Origin: Nitrosomonadales bacterium
Lineage (GTDB): Bacteria > Pseudomonadota > Gammaproteobacteria > Burkholderiales > Gallionellaceae
Assembly (NCBI GenBank): GCA_016716325.1
Contig: JADJWO010000001.1
Coordinates: forward strand, 124,001 to 188,000
Direction of reading: 5' to 3'
Length of the DNA: 64,000 nucleotides
In this document: piece by piece, positions 39,892-50,312 of the stretch
Layout of the letters: every line of letters starts with the position of its first letter
Position numbering within the stretch: position 1 is the stretch's first letter
Notes under the pieces: model-generated
Told to the model about the DNA's origin: nothing
The model's input: only the letters and a program-made list of their open reading frames with translations
The model's database searches: none
Made by a program: the position numbers and the translations under genes

Positions 39892-41220
39892 TCAATCATC
39901 GATGCTGGCAGCGGACATCAGCAGCAATTTATCCCACAGCCCGAAATGGTGTCCGAAGGGGTGCGTCTGGGACAGGAAGAGGGTGATCTTCTCTTCCTTC
40001 GGATCGACGCTGAAACGCGTGGAATACAGGCCGGCCCATTCGAAGGTGCCGACACCGCCCGCATCCACATTATGTTCGCGGTCCACCTGGATGCCCAGAC
40101 CCAGGCCGAATTTCCAGCCCGCGTCGTGCAGCGTGATCTCGGAAAGGTCACCGATCTGGTTGGTGAGCATCAGCTCGACCGTCTTGCGGCTGATGACGCG
40201 CACGCCGTCCAGCCGGCCCTTGTTCAGCAACATCTGGGCGAAGCGGAAATAGTCGCCGGCGGTGCTGACCATGCCGACGCCACCGGACAGGAACTTCTTC
40301 GGCCCATGGGTCTGGAAGGTGGGCGAATAACGGTAGAGTCCTTCCTGATGCGGGCCGGGCGCGACCTTTTCCAGCTTGCCGTGCCAGTCGCTCTTCCATA
40401 CCGCAGACATCCTGCTTTGTTTGTTCTCCGGCACGAAGAAATAGCTGTCGTTCATCTTCAGCGGCTTGAAGATGTGCTCGGTGATGTAGTCGTCCAGTTT
40501 CTGGCCTGAGACCACTTCCACCAGATAGCCGGAGACATCCGCCGCCATGCCGTAGATGAAGGCCTCGCCGGGCTGGCTGGCCAGCGGCAGCCGTGCCAGC
40601 CGTTTGACCATGTCGCCTATCGTCTCGTCGGTCTCGTACATGCCGCTGCTGACGCCGGCCTCCTCATAGAGCAGGTTCATCTGGCGCAACAGACGGTCTT
40701 GCGGGTACCACTCGGCGGCGAACGAATAGGGCATGCCGGCGGTATGGGTGAGCAGGTCCTTGATGGTGAGGTCGCGCTTGGCCGGCACCAGCTTGAAGGC
40801 CGGATCCGAACCGGGCGGCAGCATCTCGATCACCTTGGGATGGGCGAACTCGGGGATGTATTTGGCGACCGGGTCGGATAGCAGCAACTTGCCTTCTTCC
40901 TGGAGCTGCAGGATCGCCAGTGTGACCACCGGCTTGGTCATCGAGCAGATGCGGAACAGGGTGTCGCGTTGCATCGGTTTGCCGGTGTCGGCCACGCCGA
41001 AGGTCTCGAAGTAGGCGATCTTGCCGTGCCGTGCGACCAGCACGACCGCGCCGGCCATTTTCTTTTGTTCGATATGATCGCCGATGAAACCGGAGATGTT
41101 CCCCAGCCGGGCAGAGGACAGGCCGACCTCCTCGGGAGTGACGACCTTTGATTCATCGGCAGCGACGGAGTTGGTCAGCAGGGATGTCGTTAGCAGGAAC
41201 ATCCATATAAAGAATCTCAT
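39892..41220 (-). CDS. Exported serine beta-lactamase-like hydrolase
   Basis: 442 residues from the ATG at 41220 (GGAGGATGCAAGC upstream) with a signal peptide (FFIWMFLLTTSLLTNSVAAD). The beta-lactamase/class C penicillin-binding fold is shown by the S-x-x-K motif in ICSMTKPVV, the Tyr motif in FIYGMAADVSGYLVEVVSG and a C-terminal GVGTFEWAGLYSTRF, in place of KTG. Relatives are esterases or transesterases, so antibiotic hydrolysis should not be assumed. Its stop lies 17 bases before the binding-protein operon. Confidence 0.85.
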   Translation of the reverse strand: MRFFIWMFLLTTSLLTNSVAADESKVVTPEEVGLSSARLGNISGFIGDHIEQKKMAGAVVLVARHGKIAYFETFGVADTGKPMQRDTLFRICSMTKPVVTLAILQLQEEGKLLLSDPVAKYIPEFAHPKVIEMLPPGSDPAFKLVPAKRDLTIKDLLTHTAGMPYSFAAEWYPQDRLLRQMNLLYEEAGVSSGMYETDETIGDMVKRLARLPLASQPGEAFIYGMAADVSGYLVEVVSGQKLDDYITEHIFKPLKMNDSYFFVPENKQSRMSAVWKSDWHGKLEKVAPGPHQEGLYRYSPTFQTHGPKKFLSGGVGMVSTAGDYFRFAQMLLNKGRLDGVRVISRKTVELMLTNQIGDLSEITLHDAGWKFGLGLGIQVDREHNVDAGGVGTFEWAGLYSTRFSVDPKEEKITLFLSQTHPFGHHFGLWDKLLLMSAASIDD

Positions 41221-41487
41221 GCTTGCATCCTCCAAAAGTAGCTCTTGCTTCCTGGGCGAATCGGCATCGATGCTGGCGAAACCATTACATTGCGTATAGG
41301 CGCTCGGACCACGGCAAGCTGGACAGTCGAAGCCTGGCGGGCGTTGTAGTCAATCTACCAAAATAAGGCGGGACATGCCATCAGTTTGATACGGCCACAT
41401 CATCCATGGCAGGGAATCGCTTGACAGCATCGTCATTTCTGACGATACTCGTCGCCATCGTTAATCAGGAACGACAGGAGGATCCAG

Positions 41488-42156
41488 ATGCGTTATCCAG
41501 GCGGCAAGGGCGGAGCGGGGATATACCAGAAGATCATCAACCTGATCCCCCCCCACACAACTTATATCGAACCCTTCGTGGGCGGCGGCAGCGTGTACCG
41601 GGCGAAACGTCCCGCGCTGGCCAGCGTCATCATCGATGCGGATGCTGCGGCACTCGAAAAACTGAAACCGCATGTGAACCTGTCCACGACGATCATCCAC
41701 GGCGATGCGATCACGGAACTCGCGCAATACCACTTCACCGGCACCGAGTTCATCTATTGCGATCCGCCTTACATCATGTCCACCCGTTCCGGGCGGCGCC
41801 TGTACAACCACGAGATGACCGACGACCAGCACCGGCATCTGGTGTCCGTGCTGCTGACGATACCGGCCTCCGTGATGTTGTCCGGATACCGGAACGATAT
41901 TTACGACAAGGCGCTGGCGAAGTGGAAGCGGATCGATTTCGAGGCCATGACGCGCGGCGGCCTGAAAACCGAATCGCTGTGGCTGAATTACGAGCCGCCG
42001 GCAGTCCCGTCGGAACTGACCTTCCTCGGCGAGAATTACCGGGAGCGGGAAAGGATCAAGCGCAAGAAGGCGCGCTGGGCGGACAAGCTGTGCAAACTGC
42101 CCCCCGCCGAACGGGCGGCGATCCTGGAAAGGTTGCTGGATCTCGCGCCGATATGA
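41488..42156 (+). CDS. Orphan D12-class adenine DNA methyltransferase
   Basis: 222 residues behind AGGAGG. The motifs are YPGGKGGAG (start), IEPFVGGGSVYRAKRP (SAM motif I) and the catalytic YCDPPYIMSTRSG. The final ~50 residues are basic (RERERIKRKKARWADK). It methylates the N6 of adenine, in a sequence not predictable here. There is no restriction gene nearby. Phages often carry such solitary enzymes, so it may be a phage relic or a regulator. Confidence 0.88.
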   Translation: MRYPGGKGGAGIYQKIINLIPPHTTYIEPFVGGGSVYRAKRPALASVIIDADAAALEKLKPHVNLSTTIIHGDAITELAQYHFTGTEFIYCDPPYIMSTRSGRRLYNHEMTDDQHRHLVSVLLTIPASVMLSGYRNDIYDKALAKWKRIDFEAMTRGGLKTESLWLNYEPPAVPSELTFLGENYRERERIKRKKARWADKLCKLPPAERAAILERLLDLAPI

Positions 42157-42173
42157 CTGGCGAATGACGCCGG

Positions 42174-43502
42174 TTACAGCTGTTCTGAGTTGCGCAGCCG
42201 CCAGTTCAACAAGCCGATGGCAATGGCCGTGTGAACGGTCATGACCAGTACGCTGCTCCACGCATCGTGGCTGGCATCGATCGGCATGAGGAAGAACCGT
42301 ACCGCATCCAGGTGCGCGGCGCCCGCAAGGAACGGCAACAACAGGTCGAGCACCATCAGGTACAGCAGGGTGACGGCGACCACGCGCCTGTTGATCGGTG
42401 AGAACGCGAAGAACAGCAGGATGCAGGCGTCGCGCAGCAGCATCAAGGCCAGTGTCAGCGCGTATTGCGGTTTCAGGAAGTCGGTACTGCCCAATCCTGT
42501 GTCATCGCTGCCCGTTGTGAGTACCAGTAGCAGGGCGAACAGGAAGGTGAGCGCGAGTGTGGTCGTCCACAGCGGCAGGTGTTCCAGCCAGCCGCGCCAG
42601 TCGGCGCGCGCCTGCAACAGGCGCAGTTTTCGCCAGCGGATGAGGGTGCTGGGTTCGCTGAACAGGGTGGCATAGGTCAGCATGCTGGCGATGACCAGGC
42701 CGATCAGCAAGTGTTGCGAGAGTCTCCCGTCGTGCAGGAAACCCGCGAAATAGAGCGTCAGGATGCAGGCGAACAGCGGCCATGCCCAGGGCAGGGTGCG
42801 CACCTGCAGCGCGTTGCAGGTGACACGCCATGCGGCGAGTATGGCGCAGGCAGCGAAAAGCAGCGCGCTGTCGAGCAGGAACAGGGCGCGATCGAAATCC
42901 ATGTTCCACCATGAGACGACGTGGTCGTTCCTGCCCATGAATATGGGGATGAAGGCGAACGAGGCCTGGATCAGGAACAGCGCCAGCAGGATCGCCATCC
43001 AGTTCGTCCCGTTGCGTTGGGCGACACGCGTCTCGATCTGGTTGTTGTGCAGGTTCAGGGCGATCAGCGCCGCATGGATCATGATGCCGACGGCGGTCAG
43101 CGTGAGCAGCAGGTGCATCACGTCGTGCTTGCCGGCGACGATGCCGGAGAGGGTCATGACGGCGAGGCATATCAGGCCGCCATACCAGTTGAACGCGGTC
43201 GCGCCGAACAGTTTTCCCCAGGTCATCGTCCACGGGTCGAGCGCGCTCATGCGTTGCTGGTCCCATGTCTTGTCGCGCAGCTCGTCGACGATGCAGGCGT
43301 GGGCGTTCCGTGCCCCCCACAACCAGACGATGAAGATGAACAACGTGGACGATGTCGCGTAAAGACTGTTCGGAACATCGCCTGCATCATTGGCCATGAG
43401 CGCGGCGGTCAGGAAGGTAAGCGCCAGCAGTGCGGGCATGGCGATGAGGCGATGCAGGGAGAATGACAGCCACAGGTTGCGTTTGAATTCGGGATTGCTC
43501 AT
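42174..43502 (-). CDS. ABC-2-like membrane protein, partner of the adjacent ATPase
   Basis: 442 residues with about a dozen hydrophobic segments, among them LIAMPALLALTFLTAALMAN, GLICLAVMTLSGIVAGKHDV and LTLALMLLRDACILLFFAFS. It starts within the stop of the ATP-binding gene (four-base overlap). It is most likely the permease half of an exporter. Substrate unknown. Confidence 0.75.
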   Translation of the reverse strand: MSNPEFKRNLWLSFSLHRLIAMPALLALTFLTAALMANDAGDVPNSLYATSSTLFIFIVWLWGARNAHACIVDELRDKTWDQQRMSALDPWTMTWGKLFGATAFNWYGGLICLAVMTLSGIVAGKHDVMHLLLTLTAVGIMIHAALIALNLHNNQIETRVAQRNGTNWMAILLALFLIQASFAFIPIFMGRNDHVVSWWNMDFDRALFLLDSALLFAACAILAAWRVTCNALQVRTLPWAWPLFACILTLYFAGFLHDGRLSQHLLIGLVIASMLTYATLFSEPSTLIRWRKLRLLQARADWRGWLEHLPLWTTTLALTFLFALLLVLTTGSDDTGLGSTDFLKPQYALTLALMLLRDACILLFFAFSPINRRVVAVTLLYLMVLDLLLPFLAGAAHLDAVRFFLMPIDASHDAWSSVLVMTVHTAIAIGLLNWRLRNSEQL

Positions 43503-44431
43503 GGCTGCCCCTCCAGATGCGCCGCGACGGAGCGCAGATAGGATTGCTGCAGATTCTCCTTGTGCTCGGCCAGGCTGCTCACTGCGAAACCCTCGCGGAT
43601 CATCAGTTTCAGCAGCGCGGCTTGCGCCCCCAGGTCGCCGTGGAAATCGAATTCGGCATGATCCCCGGTCGCGCTGATCAGGTCGATCTTGTCTGTCGCG
43701 GTCAGCCAGTCGCGCAAACGCGCATCGGTTTGCGCAAGGGCAAGCGTCAGGCGCCGCTTCACGTCCGGCTGGTGCGGGGAGTTCAGCGCACGGTTCTCCA
43801 GAATGCGGCCTTCGCGCAGCGCCAGGATATGGGTGGAGTATTCGTCCAGTTCGGCGAGGATGTGCGAGGACACCAGCAAGGTCATGCCTTCGGCCTGTAA
43901 TTGGCGGAACAGCGCGGCGAGATTGGCGCGCGCTTCGGGATCAAGCCCGGATGCAGGCTCGTCCAGTAACAGCAATTTCGGTTGATGGATGATGGCCTGG
44001 CCGATGGCGACGCGCTGGCGTTGTCCGCGTGACAGGCTGCCGCTGGCTTGTGCGAGCTGTGCAACGAGGTCGAGCTGCTTCGCGGTACGCTGGACTGCTG
44101 CGGGGATGGTTCTTTCTTCCATACCCTGCGAAGCGGCGGCGTATTCAAGACATTGCGCGACGGTCAGGTCCTGGTAGAGGCCGTAGAAGTCGGACAGGTA
44201 ACCCATGATGCGATGCACGTCGCGCGGTTGTTCGACGACATCCATGCCGTCCACCGTGATGCTGCCGGTCAGCGGGATCTCGAGACCGGCGATGCAGCGT
44301 ATCAGGGTGGTCTTGCCCGCGCCGTTGGGCCCGACCAGCGCGGTGACGCTGCCCTTGGCGACCGTCAAGGTGACATCGTCGAGCGCGCGATGGCCGGGAT
44401 AGTCGAAAGTCAAACCGGAAATGTCGATCAT
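43499..44431 (-). CDS. ABC transporter ATP-binding protein
   Basis: 310 residues. Walker A is LVGPNGAGKTTLIRCIAGLE, the Q-loop/MGYLSDFYGLYQDLTV region follows, the signature is LSRGQRQRVAIGQA and Walker B is KLLLLDEPASGLDPE. The C-terminal ~90 residues form the DUF4162-like domain of multidrug/polysaccharide exporters. It is coupled to the membrane protein downstream. Confidence 0.92.
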   Translation of the reverse strand: MIDISGLTFDYPGHRALDDVTLTVAKGSVTALVGPNGAGKTTLIRCIAGLEIPLTGSITVDGMDVVEQPRDVHRIMGYLSDFYGLYQDLTVAQCLEYAAASQGMEERTIPAAVQRTAKQLDLVAQLAQASGSLSRGQRQRVAIGQAIIHQPKLLLLDEPASGLDPEARANLAALFRQLQAEGMTLLVSSHILAELDEYSTHILALREGRILENRALNSPHQPDVKRRLTLALAQTDARLRDWLTATDKIDLISATGDHAEFDFHGDLGAQAALLKLMIREGFAVSSLAEHKENLQQSYLRSVAAHLEGQP

Positions 44432-44453
44432 GCCGATCCTTCCGAAAATATTG

Positions 44454-45251
44454 TCAGCTTTTCAATCCGACCGTGAGGTGCGGTGCGATGACTTTCAGCA
44501 GTTGCGGGTGGATGTCGGGATTGCCCGCGCAGATGTGTCCGGTCTTGAGGAAGGTGTTGGAACCGTGCAGGTCGCTGACCATGCCGCCGGCTTCGGTGAT
44601 CAGCAGGCAGCCACCCGCGATGTCCCATGGCTTGAGCCCGGTCTCGAAGAAGCCGTCGTAGCGGCCGGCCGCCATCCATGCCAGGTCCAGCGAGGCTGCG
44701 CCGGGGCGGCGCAGTCCGGCGGTCTTCTGCATCAGGTCGCGGAAGATCGCCATGTAGGCGTCCATGTGTTCGAAACGGGTGTAGGGGAAGCCGGTGCCGA
44801 TCAGGCTGTCGACCAGTTCCCTGCGCTTGCTGACGCGGATGCGCTTGTCGTTCAGGAAAGCGCCGCGTCCGCGCGTGGCGGTGAACAGGTCGTTCTTGGT
44901 CGGGTCGTACACCACGGACTGGGTCAGCACGCCGTTGTGCTGCAAGGCGATGGACACGGCATATTGCGGCACGCCGTGCAGGAAGTTGGTGGTGCCGTCC
45001 AGCGGATCGATGATCCAGACATACTCCGACTCGCCTTGGACGCCGCTCTCTTCTGCTAGAATCGCATGGCCGGGATAGGCCTCCAGCAAGGTGTCTATGA
45101 TGATGCGTTCGGCGGCGCGATCCACTTCGCTGACGAAGTCCGCATGGGATTTCTTGGTGATGGTGAGGTGGTCGATCTTGTCGGCGGAACGGTAGATCAG
45201 GTTGCCGGCGCGACGCGCGGCCTTTACCGCTGTGTTGAGCATGGGGTGCAT
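44454..45251 (-). CDS. suhB: Inositol-1-monophosphatase SuhB
   Basis: 265 residues with the metal-binding blocks of the family: [31 protein letters not shown] and [17 protein letters not shown]. SuhB hydrolyses inositol phosphates and, in Proteobacteria, joins the rRNA antitermination complex. It is divergent from trmJ, as in E. coli. Confidence 0.93.
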   Translation of the reverse strand: MHPMLNTAVKAARRAGNLIYRSADKIDHLTITKKSHADFVSEVDRAAERIIIDTLLEAYPGHAILAEESGVQGESEYVWIIDPLDGTTNFLHGVPQYAVSIALQHNGVLTQSVVYDPTKNDLFTATRGRGAFLNDKRIRVSKRRELVDSLIGTGFPYTRFEHMDAYMAIFRDLMQKTAGLRRPGAASLDLAWMAAGRYDGFFETGLKPWDIAGGCLLITEAGGMVSDLHGSNTFLKTGHICAGNPDIHPQLLKVIAPHLTVGLKS

Positions 45252-45324
45252 ATCAGTACGACCTTTTTAATGAGCGCGAAACTTTGATTAACCTACTGCG
45301 CGTCTTGATTTACCCGCAAGGGGC

Positions 45325-45440
45325 AGGCCGGTGGGTGCCCGGCGGTTTCACCGCCACCCATCCGCTCGCTGCGTTGCGCGGTGCTCGGAATCCTCATGTA
45401 CTGATGAGTACACTCCGGTTCCTGTGCGCCGTGCGCCTTG
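45325..45440. repeat. Two dispersed repeats between suhB and trmJ
   Basis: GGTGGGTGCCCGGCGGTTTC-ACCGCCACCC (about 45331-45360) matches the insertion in the gene at 56186-56998. CGGAATCCTCATGTAC...GTACACTCCGG (about 45387-45416) matches the repeat after slyD. No gene is seen in 45252-45516. Confidence 0.55.
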
Positions 45441-45516
45441 CACTCAAGCCGCTCGCTACGGTTACTCAAAGTTTCGAATTGAAGTAACCGGTGCGCATTT
45501 TAGTTGGTATTGTCCT

Positions 45517-46281
45517 TTGAATAAACCTGATCTGCTAAATAATGTTCGTGTGGTGCTGAGCCATACCACCCATCCGGGCAACATCGGCGCGGCGGCGCGC
45601 GCGATGAAGACCATGGGATTGAGCCGGCTGTACCTGATCAATCCGCGCCATTTCCCCGATCCCCAGGCATCGGCGATGGCGGCGGGAGCGGACGACATCC
45701 TCGACCGTGCGGTGGTGTGCGGTTCCATCGATGAGGCGTTGCAGGGCGTGGTGTTCACGGCGGCGATGACGGCGCGGTTGCGCGACATCTCGATCGAGGT
45801 GAAGACGCCGCGCGAGGGGATGCCTCTGGTGTTGCAGGAGGCACAGGCGGGGCCGGTGGCGCTGCTGTTCGGCACCGAGATGTCCGGCCTGACCAACGAA
45901 GAGATGGGCAAGGCGCAGTTGGGTGTGAACATCCCGGCGAACCCCGAATTCTCATCCCTCAACGTTGCTTCCGCGGTGCAGGTGATGGCATATGAGTTGG
46001 CTGTGGCGGGACAAAGCCATCTGCCGCGCGTTGCGGAGATGCAGCCTGCCGCACATGAGCAGACCGAGGGTTTCTATGCACATCTGGAAAAGACGTTGCA
46101 CGAGATCGGTTTTTTCACCACGCAGAATCCGGCGCGGCTGATGCAGCGCCTGCGCCGCCTGTACGCGCGGGCACGGCTGGAACAGGAGGAGATCAATATC
46201 CTCAGAGGTATCCTGAGCGTCACAACCGAGTACAATGCGCGCCTCAAATCGCGCTACCAGCAAGAGCACAAGGATGTTTGA
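45517..46281 (+). CDS. trmJ: tRNA/rRNA (cytidine/uridine-2'-O-) methyltransferase TrmJ
   Basis: The most likely start is TTG at 45517, giving 254 residues beginning [20 protein letters not shown]; further upstream the frame only translates repeats. The SPOUT-fold motifs are [34 protein letters not shown] and [20 protein letters not shown]. TrmJ 2'-O-methylates position 32 of several tRNAs. The suhB-trmJ-isc arrangement is conserved in Proteobacteria. The end overlaps cysE by eight bases. Confidence 0.88.
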   Translation: MNKPDLLNNVRVVLSHTTHPGNIGAAARAMKTMGLSRLYLINPRHFPDPQASAMAAGADDILDRAVVCGSIDEALQGVVFTAAMTARLRDISIEVKTPREGMPLVLQEAQAGPVALLFGTEMSGLTNEEMGKAQLGVNIPANPEFSSLNVASAVQVMAYELAVAGQSHLPRVAEMQPAAHEQTEGFYAHLEKTLHEIGFFTTQNPARLMQRLRRLYARARLEQEEINILRGILSVTTEYNARLKSRYQQEHKDV

Positions 46282-47005
46282 AAATATCAGGGAAGATATC
46301 GCCAGTGTTTTCGACCGCGACCCGGCGGCGCGCAGCGCCTTCGAGGTGCTGACCTGCTATCCGGGGGTGCATGCACGTATGCTGCATCGTATGGCGAACA
46401 CACTGTGGCATGCCAACCTCAAATGGCTGGCACGCTTCGTCTCGCATTTTGCGCGCTGGTTCACCGGCATCGAGATCCACCCGGGAGCGACCATCGGCCG
46501 GCGTTTCTTCATCGACCACGGCATGGGCGTGGTGATCGGGGAAACGGCCGAGATCGGCGATGATGTGACGCTGTATCACGGCGTGACGCTGGGTGGCACT
46601 TCGTGGAAGGAAGGCAAGCGCCATCCCACGCTGGGCAACGGCGTGGTGGTGGGTGCGGGCGCGAAGATACTCGGCCCGATCCATGTCGGCGACGGGGCGA
46701 AGATCGGCTCGAACGCGGTGGTGGTGAAGGACGTGCCGGCAGGCGCGACTGCGGCCGGCATTCCGGCGCGCATCCTCGACGAGGAAAAAAAGGTCGTGCA
46801 TGGTTTCAATGCATACGGCATCGGCAACGATCAGAACGACCCGGTGAACAAGGCGCTGCACGGCCTGATCGGGCACAGCGTGACGGTGGACCAGCGCATC
46901 GACTTCATTCTGCAGCAACTCGAAAAGATGGGCGTGCGCGTCGAAGAGGAACGCGCCACCGCCGATAAGTTCGATCCCAATCATTTGAACAAGATTGTTG
47001 ACTGA
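46274..47005 (+). CDS. cysE: Serine O-acetyltransferase CysE
   Basis: 243 residues from the ATG at 46274 (AAGGATG context). The left-handed beta-helix hexapeptide repeats are clear ([60 protein letters not shown]). It makes O-acetylserine for cysteine synthesis. Placed directly before iscR, it supplies the cysteine from which IscS takes sulfur. It is the short, isc-linked form that lacks the N-terminal extension of E. coli CysE. Confidence 0.92.
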   Translation: MFENIREDIASVFDRDPAARSAFEVLTCYPGVHARMLHRMANTLWHANLKWLARFVSHFARWFTGIEIHPGATIGRRFFIDHGMGVVIGETAEIGDDVTLYHGVTLGGTSWKEGKRHPTLGNGVVVGAGAKILGPIHVGDGAKIGSNAVVVKDVPAGATAAGIPARILDEEKKVVHGFNAYGIGNDQNDPVNKALHGLIGHSVTVDQRIDFILQQLEKMGVRVEEERATADKFDPNHLNKIVD

Positions 47006-47026
47006 AACGATTGGGTATTCTATTAT
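46998..47026 (+). promoter_or_regulatory. Promoter of the isc operon
   Basis: TTGACT (46998-47003), a 17-base spacer and TATTAT (47021-47026) form a near-consensus sigma-70 promoter that begins inside the cysE stop region, 76 bases before iscR. The sequence around it (ATTGTTGACTGAAACGATTG, GGTAT) partly resembles a type 1 IscR site, so feedback by IscR is likely but not proven. Confidence 0.6.
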
Positions 47027-47101
47027 TAGCCATGGCTGATGCAGCATGCGCTTCGGCAATGCTGGATTACCGGATTCACTCATATTGAATGGAGAGATGA
47101 C

Positions 47102-47575
47102 ATGAGATTGACCACCAAAGGACGTTTTGCCGTGACAGCGATGGTTGACCTTGCGATGCGCGGCGGGAAGGGGCCGGTGACGCTGGCTTCGATCAGCGAA
47201 CGGCAGAATATATCGCTCTCTTATCTGGAACAATTATTCGGCAAGCTGCGCCGCAACAGTATCGTCGAGAGCGTGCGCGGCCCGGGCGGCGGTTATTGCC
47301 TGGCCAGGCCGGCCGGCAAGATCAATATCGCCGAGATCGTGGTGGCGGTGGACGAACCGCTGGACGCGACCAATTGCGGCGGAAGGGGGGATTGCCAGGA
47401 CATGAAGCCGTGCATCACCCATGATCTGTGGATGGGGCTGAACGAGAAGATATTCGACTATCTCGAAGGCGTCAGCCTGCAACAGATGGTTGACAGCTAT
47501 GCCAAAAACAGGTCGGGGATAGCGCCGGTCACGGCGGGCAAGAATGGAACCGCCAGAGCCGTTGCGGCCCCGTGA
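47102..47575 (+). CDS. iscR: Iron-sulfur cluster regulator IscR
   Basis: 157 residues from the ATG at 47102 behind GGAGAGATGAC. The Rrf2 winged helix (MRLTTKGRFAVTAMVDLAMR, NISLSYLEQLFGKLRRNSIV) is followed by the cluster ligands CGGRGDCQDMKPCITH. It represses the isc operon when it carries a [2Fe-2S] cluster. The tail after YAKNRSGI is variable. Confidence 0.95.
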   Translation: MRLTTKGRFAVTAMVDLAMRGGKGPVTLASISERQNISLSYLEQLFGKLRRNSIVESVRGPGGGYCLARPAGKINIAEIVVAVDEPLDATNCGGRGDCQDMKPCITHDLWMGLNEKIFDYLEGVSLQQMVDSYAKNRSGIAPVTAGKNGTARAVAAP

Positions 47576-47623
47576 GCCTGACAACGGACGCTACGTGCCG
47601 GCATCACCAGGGATATTGAAAAG

Positions 47624-48832
47624 ATGAAGTTACCGATTTACATGGATTATTCCGCGACCACGCCGGTCGATCCGCGCGTGGCCGAAAAGATGATCCCCTA
47701 CCTGACCGAGAAGTTCGGCAATCCGGCCAGCCGTTCCCATGCCTTCGGTTGGGAGGCGGATGAAGCCGTCGAATGCGCGCGCGCGCAGGTTGCCGCGCTG
47801 GTCAATGCCGATCCACGGGAGATCGTCTGGACCTCCGGCGCGACCGAATCGAACAACCTCGCCATCAAGGGCGCGGCGCACTTCTATCAGGGCAGGGGCA
47901 AACACGTCATCACCATGAGCATCGAGCACAAGGCGGTGATCGACACGGTGCGCGAACTGGAGCGCGAAGGCTACAGCGCGACCTACCTCGATCCGGAGCC
48001 GGACGGCCTGCTCGATCTGGATAAACTGAAGGCCGCGATCCGTCCCGATACCTCGCTGGTATCGGTGATGCTGGTCAACAACGAGATCGGCGTCATCCAG
48101 GATATCGCCGCGATCGGCGAGATCTGCCGTGAGCGGGGCATCCTGTTCCACGTCGATGCGGCGCAGGCGACCGGCAAGGTGGCGATCGACCTGCAGCAAC
48201 TCAAGGTCGACCTGATGAGTTTTTCCGCGCACAAGACCTATGGCCCGAAAGGGATCGGCGCGCTGTATGTACGGCGCAAGCCGCGCGTGCGACTGGAAGC
48301 GCAGATGCACGGCGGCGGACACGAGCGCGGAATGCGTTCCGGCACGCTGGCGACGCACCAGATCGTCGGCATGGGCGAGGCGTTCCGCATCGCGCAGGAA
48401 GAGATGGCGACGGAGAACGAGCGCATCCGGATGTTGCGCGACCGCCTGCTGAAAGGCCTGATGAGCATGGAAGAGGTGCACATCAACGGCGACATGGAGC
48501 AGCGCGTGCCGCATAACCTCAACCTCAGCTTCAACTTTGTCGAGGGCGAATCGCTGATCATGGCGATCAAGGATGTCGCGGTATCCAGCGGTTCCGCCTG
48601 CACTTCGGCGAGCCTGGAGCCGTCCTACGTGCTGCGCGCGCTGGGGCGCAGCGACGAACTGGCGCACAGCTCGATCCGTTTCAGCGTGGGGCGTTTCACC
48701 ACGATAGAGGAAGTGGATTATGTGATCGCGCTGCTCAACAGCAAGATCGGCAAGCTGCGCGAGTTATCGCCATTGTGGGAAATGTACAAGGACGGCATCG
48801 ACCTGGACACCGTCCAATGGGCTGCGCACTAA
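47624..48832 (+). CDS. iscS: Cysteine desulfurase IscS
   Basis: 402 residues. PLP lysine in [20 protein letters not shown]; persulfide-forming cysteine in [33 protein letters not shown] at the start. It removes sulfur from cysteine and passes it to IscU and other acceptors. Confidence 0.96.
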   Translation: MKLPIYMDYSATTPVDPRVAEKMIPYLTEKFGNPASRSHAFGWEADEAVECARAQVAALVNADPREIVWTSGATESNNLAIKGAAHFYQGRGKHVITMSIEHKAVIDTVRELEREGYSATYLDPEPDGLLDLDKLKAAIRPDTSLVSVMLVNNEIGVIQDIAAIGEICRERGILFHVDAAQATGKVAIDLQQLKVDLMSFSAHKTYGPKGIGALYVRRKPRVRLEAQMHGGGHERGMRSGTLATHQIVGMGEAFRIAQEEMATENERIRMLRDRLLKGLMSMEEVHINGDMEQRVPHNLNLSFNFVEGESLIMAIKDVAVSSGSACTSASLEPSYVLRALGRSDELAHSSIRFSVGRFTTIEEVDYVIALLNSKIGKLRELSPLWEMYKDGIDLDTVQWAAH

Positions 48833-48842
48833 GGAGGGCATC

Positions 48843-49259
48843 ATGGCATACAGCGAAAAATTACTGGACCACTACGAGAATCCGCGCAACGTCGGTTCGT
48901 TCGCCAGGGACGCGGAAGGGCTGGGAACCGGCATGGTCGGCGCGCCGGCCTGCGGCGACGTGATGAAACTGCAGATCAAGGTCGGCAAGGATGGCGTGAT
49001 CGAGGATGCCAAGTTCAAGACCTACGGCTGCGGTTCGGCCATCGCATCCAGTTCGCTGGTGACCGAATGGGTGAAAGGCAAGACCGTGGAGCAGGCGCTG
49101 GAGATCAAGAACACGCAGATCGCCGAGGAACTGGCGCTGCCGCCGGTGAAGATCCACTGTTCGATCCTTGCCGAGGACGCCATCAAGGCGGCGGTGGCCG
49201 ATTACAAGGCCAAGCACGGCGAGAACGTCGAGACGGCGGCCTGCAAGGGCAGTAGGTAG
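48843..49259 (+). CDS. iscU: Fe-S cluster scaffold IscU
   Basis: 138 residues starting [20 protein letters not shown]. The three cluster cysteines are in [27 protein letters not shown] and [29 protein letters not shown] is the HscA-binding motif. Ten bases separate it from iscS. Confidence 0.96.
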   Translation: MAYSEKLLDHYENPRNVGSFARDAEGLGTGMVGAPACGDVMKLQIKVGKDGVIEDAKFKTYGCGSAIASSSLVTEWVKGKTVEQALEIKNTQIAEELALPPVKIHCSILAEDAIKAAVADYKAKHGENVETAACKGSR

Positions 49260-49269
49260 TTCAAAAACC

Positions 49270-49345
49270 ATTGGTCCACGAAATACACGAAAGCCACGAA
49301 CAAAAATACGGATTTTATTTTCGTGAATTTCGTGGACAACGAATT
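49270..49345. repeat. Palindromic repeat between iscU and iscA
   Basis: TTGGTCCACGAAATACACGA and TTCGTGAATTTCGTGGACAA are near reverse complements around ~25 AT-rich bases. This known type of dispersed repeat (TCCACGAAATTCACGAAA) widens the iscU-iscA gap to about 100 bases and could slow or process the transcript. Confidence 0.6.
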
Positions 49346-49363
49346 GTTTTCAAGGAAGTCATC

Positions 49364-49687
49364 ATGGCAATTACATTGACAGACAAGGCCGCGAACCATG
49401 TGCTGGGTTTCATCGCCAAACGCGGCAAGGGCGTCGGCCTGCGCATCGGTGTGCGCACCAGCGGCTGTTCCGGCATGGCCTATAAGCTGGAGTTCGCCGA
49501 CGAGATCGGCAGCGACGACATCCTCTTCGACAGCCACGGTGTGAAAGTGCTGGTCGATCCGAAAAGCCTGCCCTATATCGACGGTATGGAGCTGGACTAT
49601 GCGCGCGAAGGACTGAACGAAGGTTTCAAGTTCAACAATCCCAACGTCAAGAACCAGTGCGGGTGCGGAGAGAGCTTCCAGGTCTGA
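49364..49687 (+). CDS. iscA: A-type Fe-S carrier IscA
   Basis: The ATG at 49364 (AAGGAAG upstream) gives 107 residues starting [20 protein letters not shown]. Three conserved cysteines lie in [17 protein letters not shown] and [11 protein letters not shown]. It delivers iron or clusters to [4Fe-4S] targets. The open frame upstream runs through the repeat and is not used. Confidence 0.95.
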   Translation: MAITLTDKAANHVLGFIAKRGKGVGLRIGVRTSGCSGMAYKLEFADEIGSDDILFDSHGVKVLVDPKSLPYIDGMELDYAREGLNEGFKFNNPNVKNQCGCGESFQV

Positions 49688-50229
49688 TGTCATCCGCCGG
49701 CCCCGATCTCCAGAAAAACCACTTCCAGTTGTTCGGTCTTGCGCAGTCCTGCCAGATGGACGCGGCGCAGCTCGAACGGGAGTATCGCGCCCTTCAGGCG
49801 CAGGTTCACCCCGACAAGTCCGCGCATCTCGGTGAAGCGGAGCAGCGTCTCGCGATGCAGCTTTCCACGCAGGTGAACGAGGCCTACCAGACGTTGCGCA
49901 ATCCGTTGCGCCGCGCGCGCTACCTGTTGTCGCTACACGGCGTAAGCACCGGGGAAGACACCCATACCGCGATGCCGGCGGATTTCCTGATGCAGCAGAT
50001 GGAATGGCGCGAGGCGGTGGCGGATGCGCAGCAGGCGCGCGATGCCGGTGCGCTCGACCGCATCGGATCGGCCGTGCGGGAGGAGACGCGCGGACTCGAA
50101 GCGCAGCTTGCGGTTAAAATCGATACCGAGAAGGATTACGCGTTTGCCGCCGGACTGGTGCGCAAACTGCGCTTCATGGAAAAACTTGCGGAAGAGATCC
50201 ATTCCGCTTATGACGCGATAGACAGCTAG
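49687..50229 (+). CDS. hscB: Co-chaperone HscB
   Basis: 180 residues from an ATG overlapping the iscA stop (TGATG). The N-terminal J-domain has the HPD motif in LQAQVHPDKSAHLG; the C-terminal three-helix bundle (ADFLMQQMEWREAVADA) binds IscU. It brings IscU to HscA. Confidence 0.94.
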   Translation: MSSAGPDLQKNHFQLFGLAQSCQMDAAQLEREYRALQAQVHPDKSAHLGEAEQRLAMQLSTQVNEAYQTLRNPLRRARYLLSLHGVSTGEDTHTAMPADFLMQQMEWREAVADAQQARDAGALDRIGSAVREETRGLEAQLAVKIDTEKDYAFAAGLVRKLRFMEKLAEEIHSAYDAIDS

Positions 50230-50231
50230 CA

Positions 50232-50312
50232 AGTGGGGAGTGGAAAGTGGTGAGTAGCCCAAAGCTATAAACCACTCACGACTCACAACTTACGACTTAC
50301 GACTTACGACTC
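50232..50312. repeat. Repeat between hscB and hscA
   Basis: GTGGTGAGT pairs with ACCACTCAC across ~14 bases, followed by tandem CGACTTA/ACTTACG units up to the hscA start. The block occupies the place of a ribosome site; no Shine-Dalgarno sequence is visible before hscA. Confidence 0.55.

Noticed and set aside
39892..41220. Calling the serine hydrolase an antibiotic-resistance beta-lactamase
   Set aside because: S-x-x-K and Tyr motifs are present but the KTG box is not; many such proteins are esterases.
41406..42167. 253-codon plus-strand frame overlapping the adenine methylase
   Set aside because: Different frame from the DPPY/FVGGG motifs; Arg-rich shadow composition.
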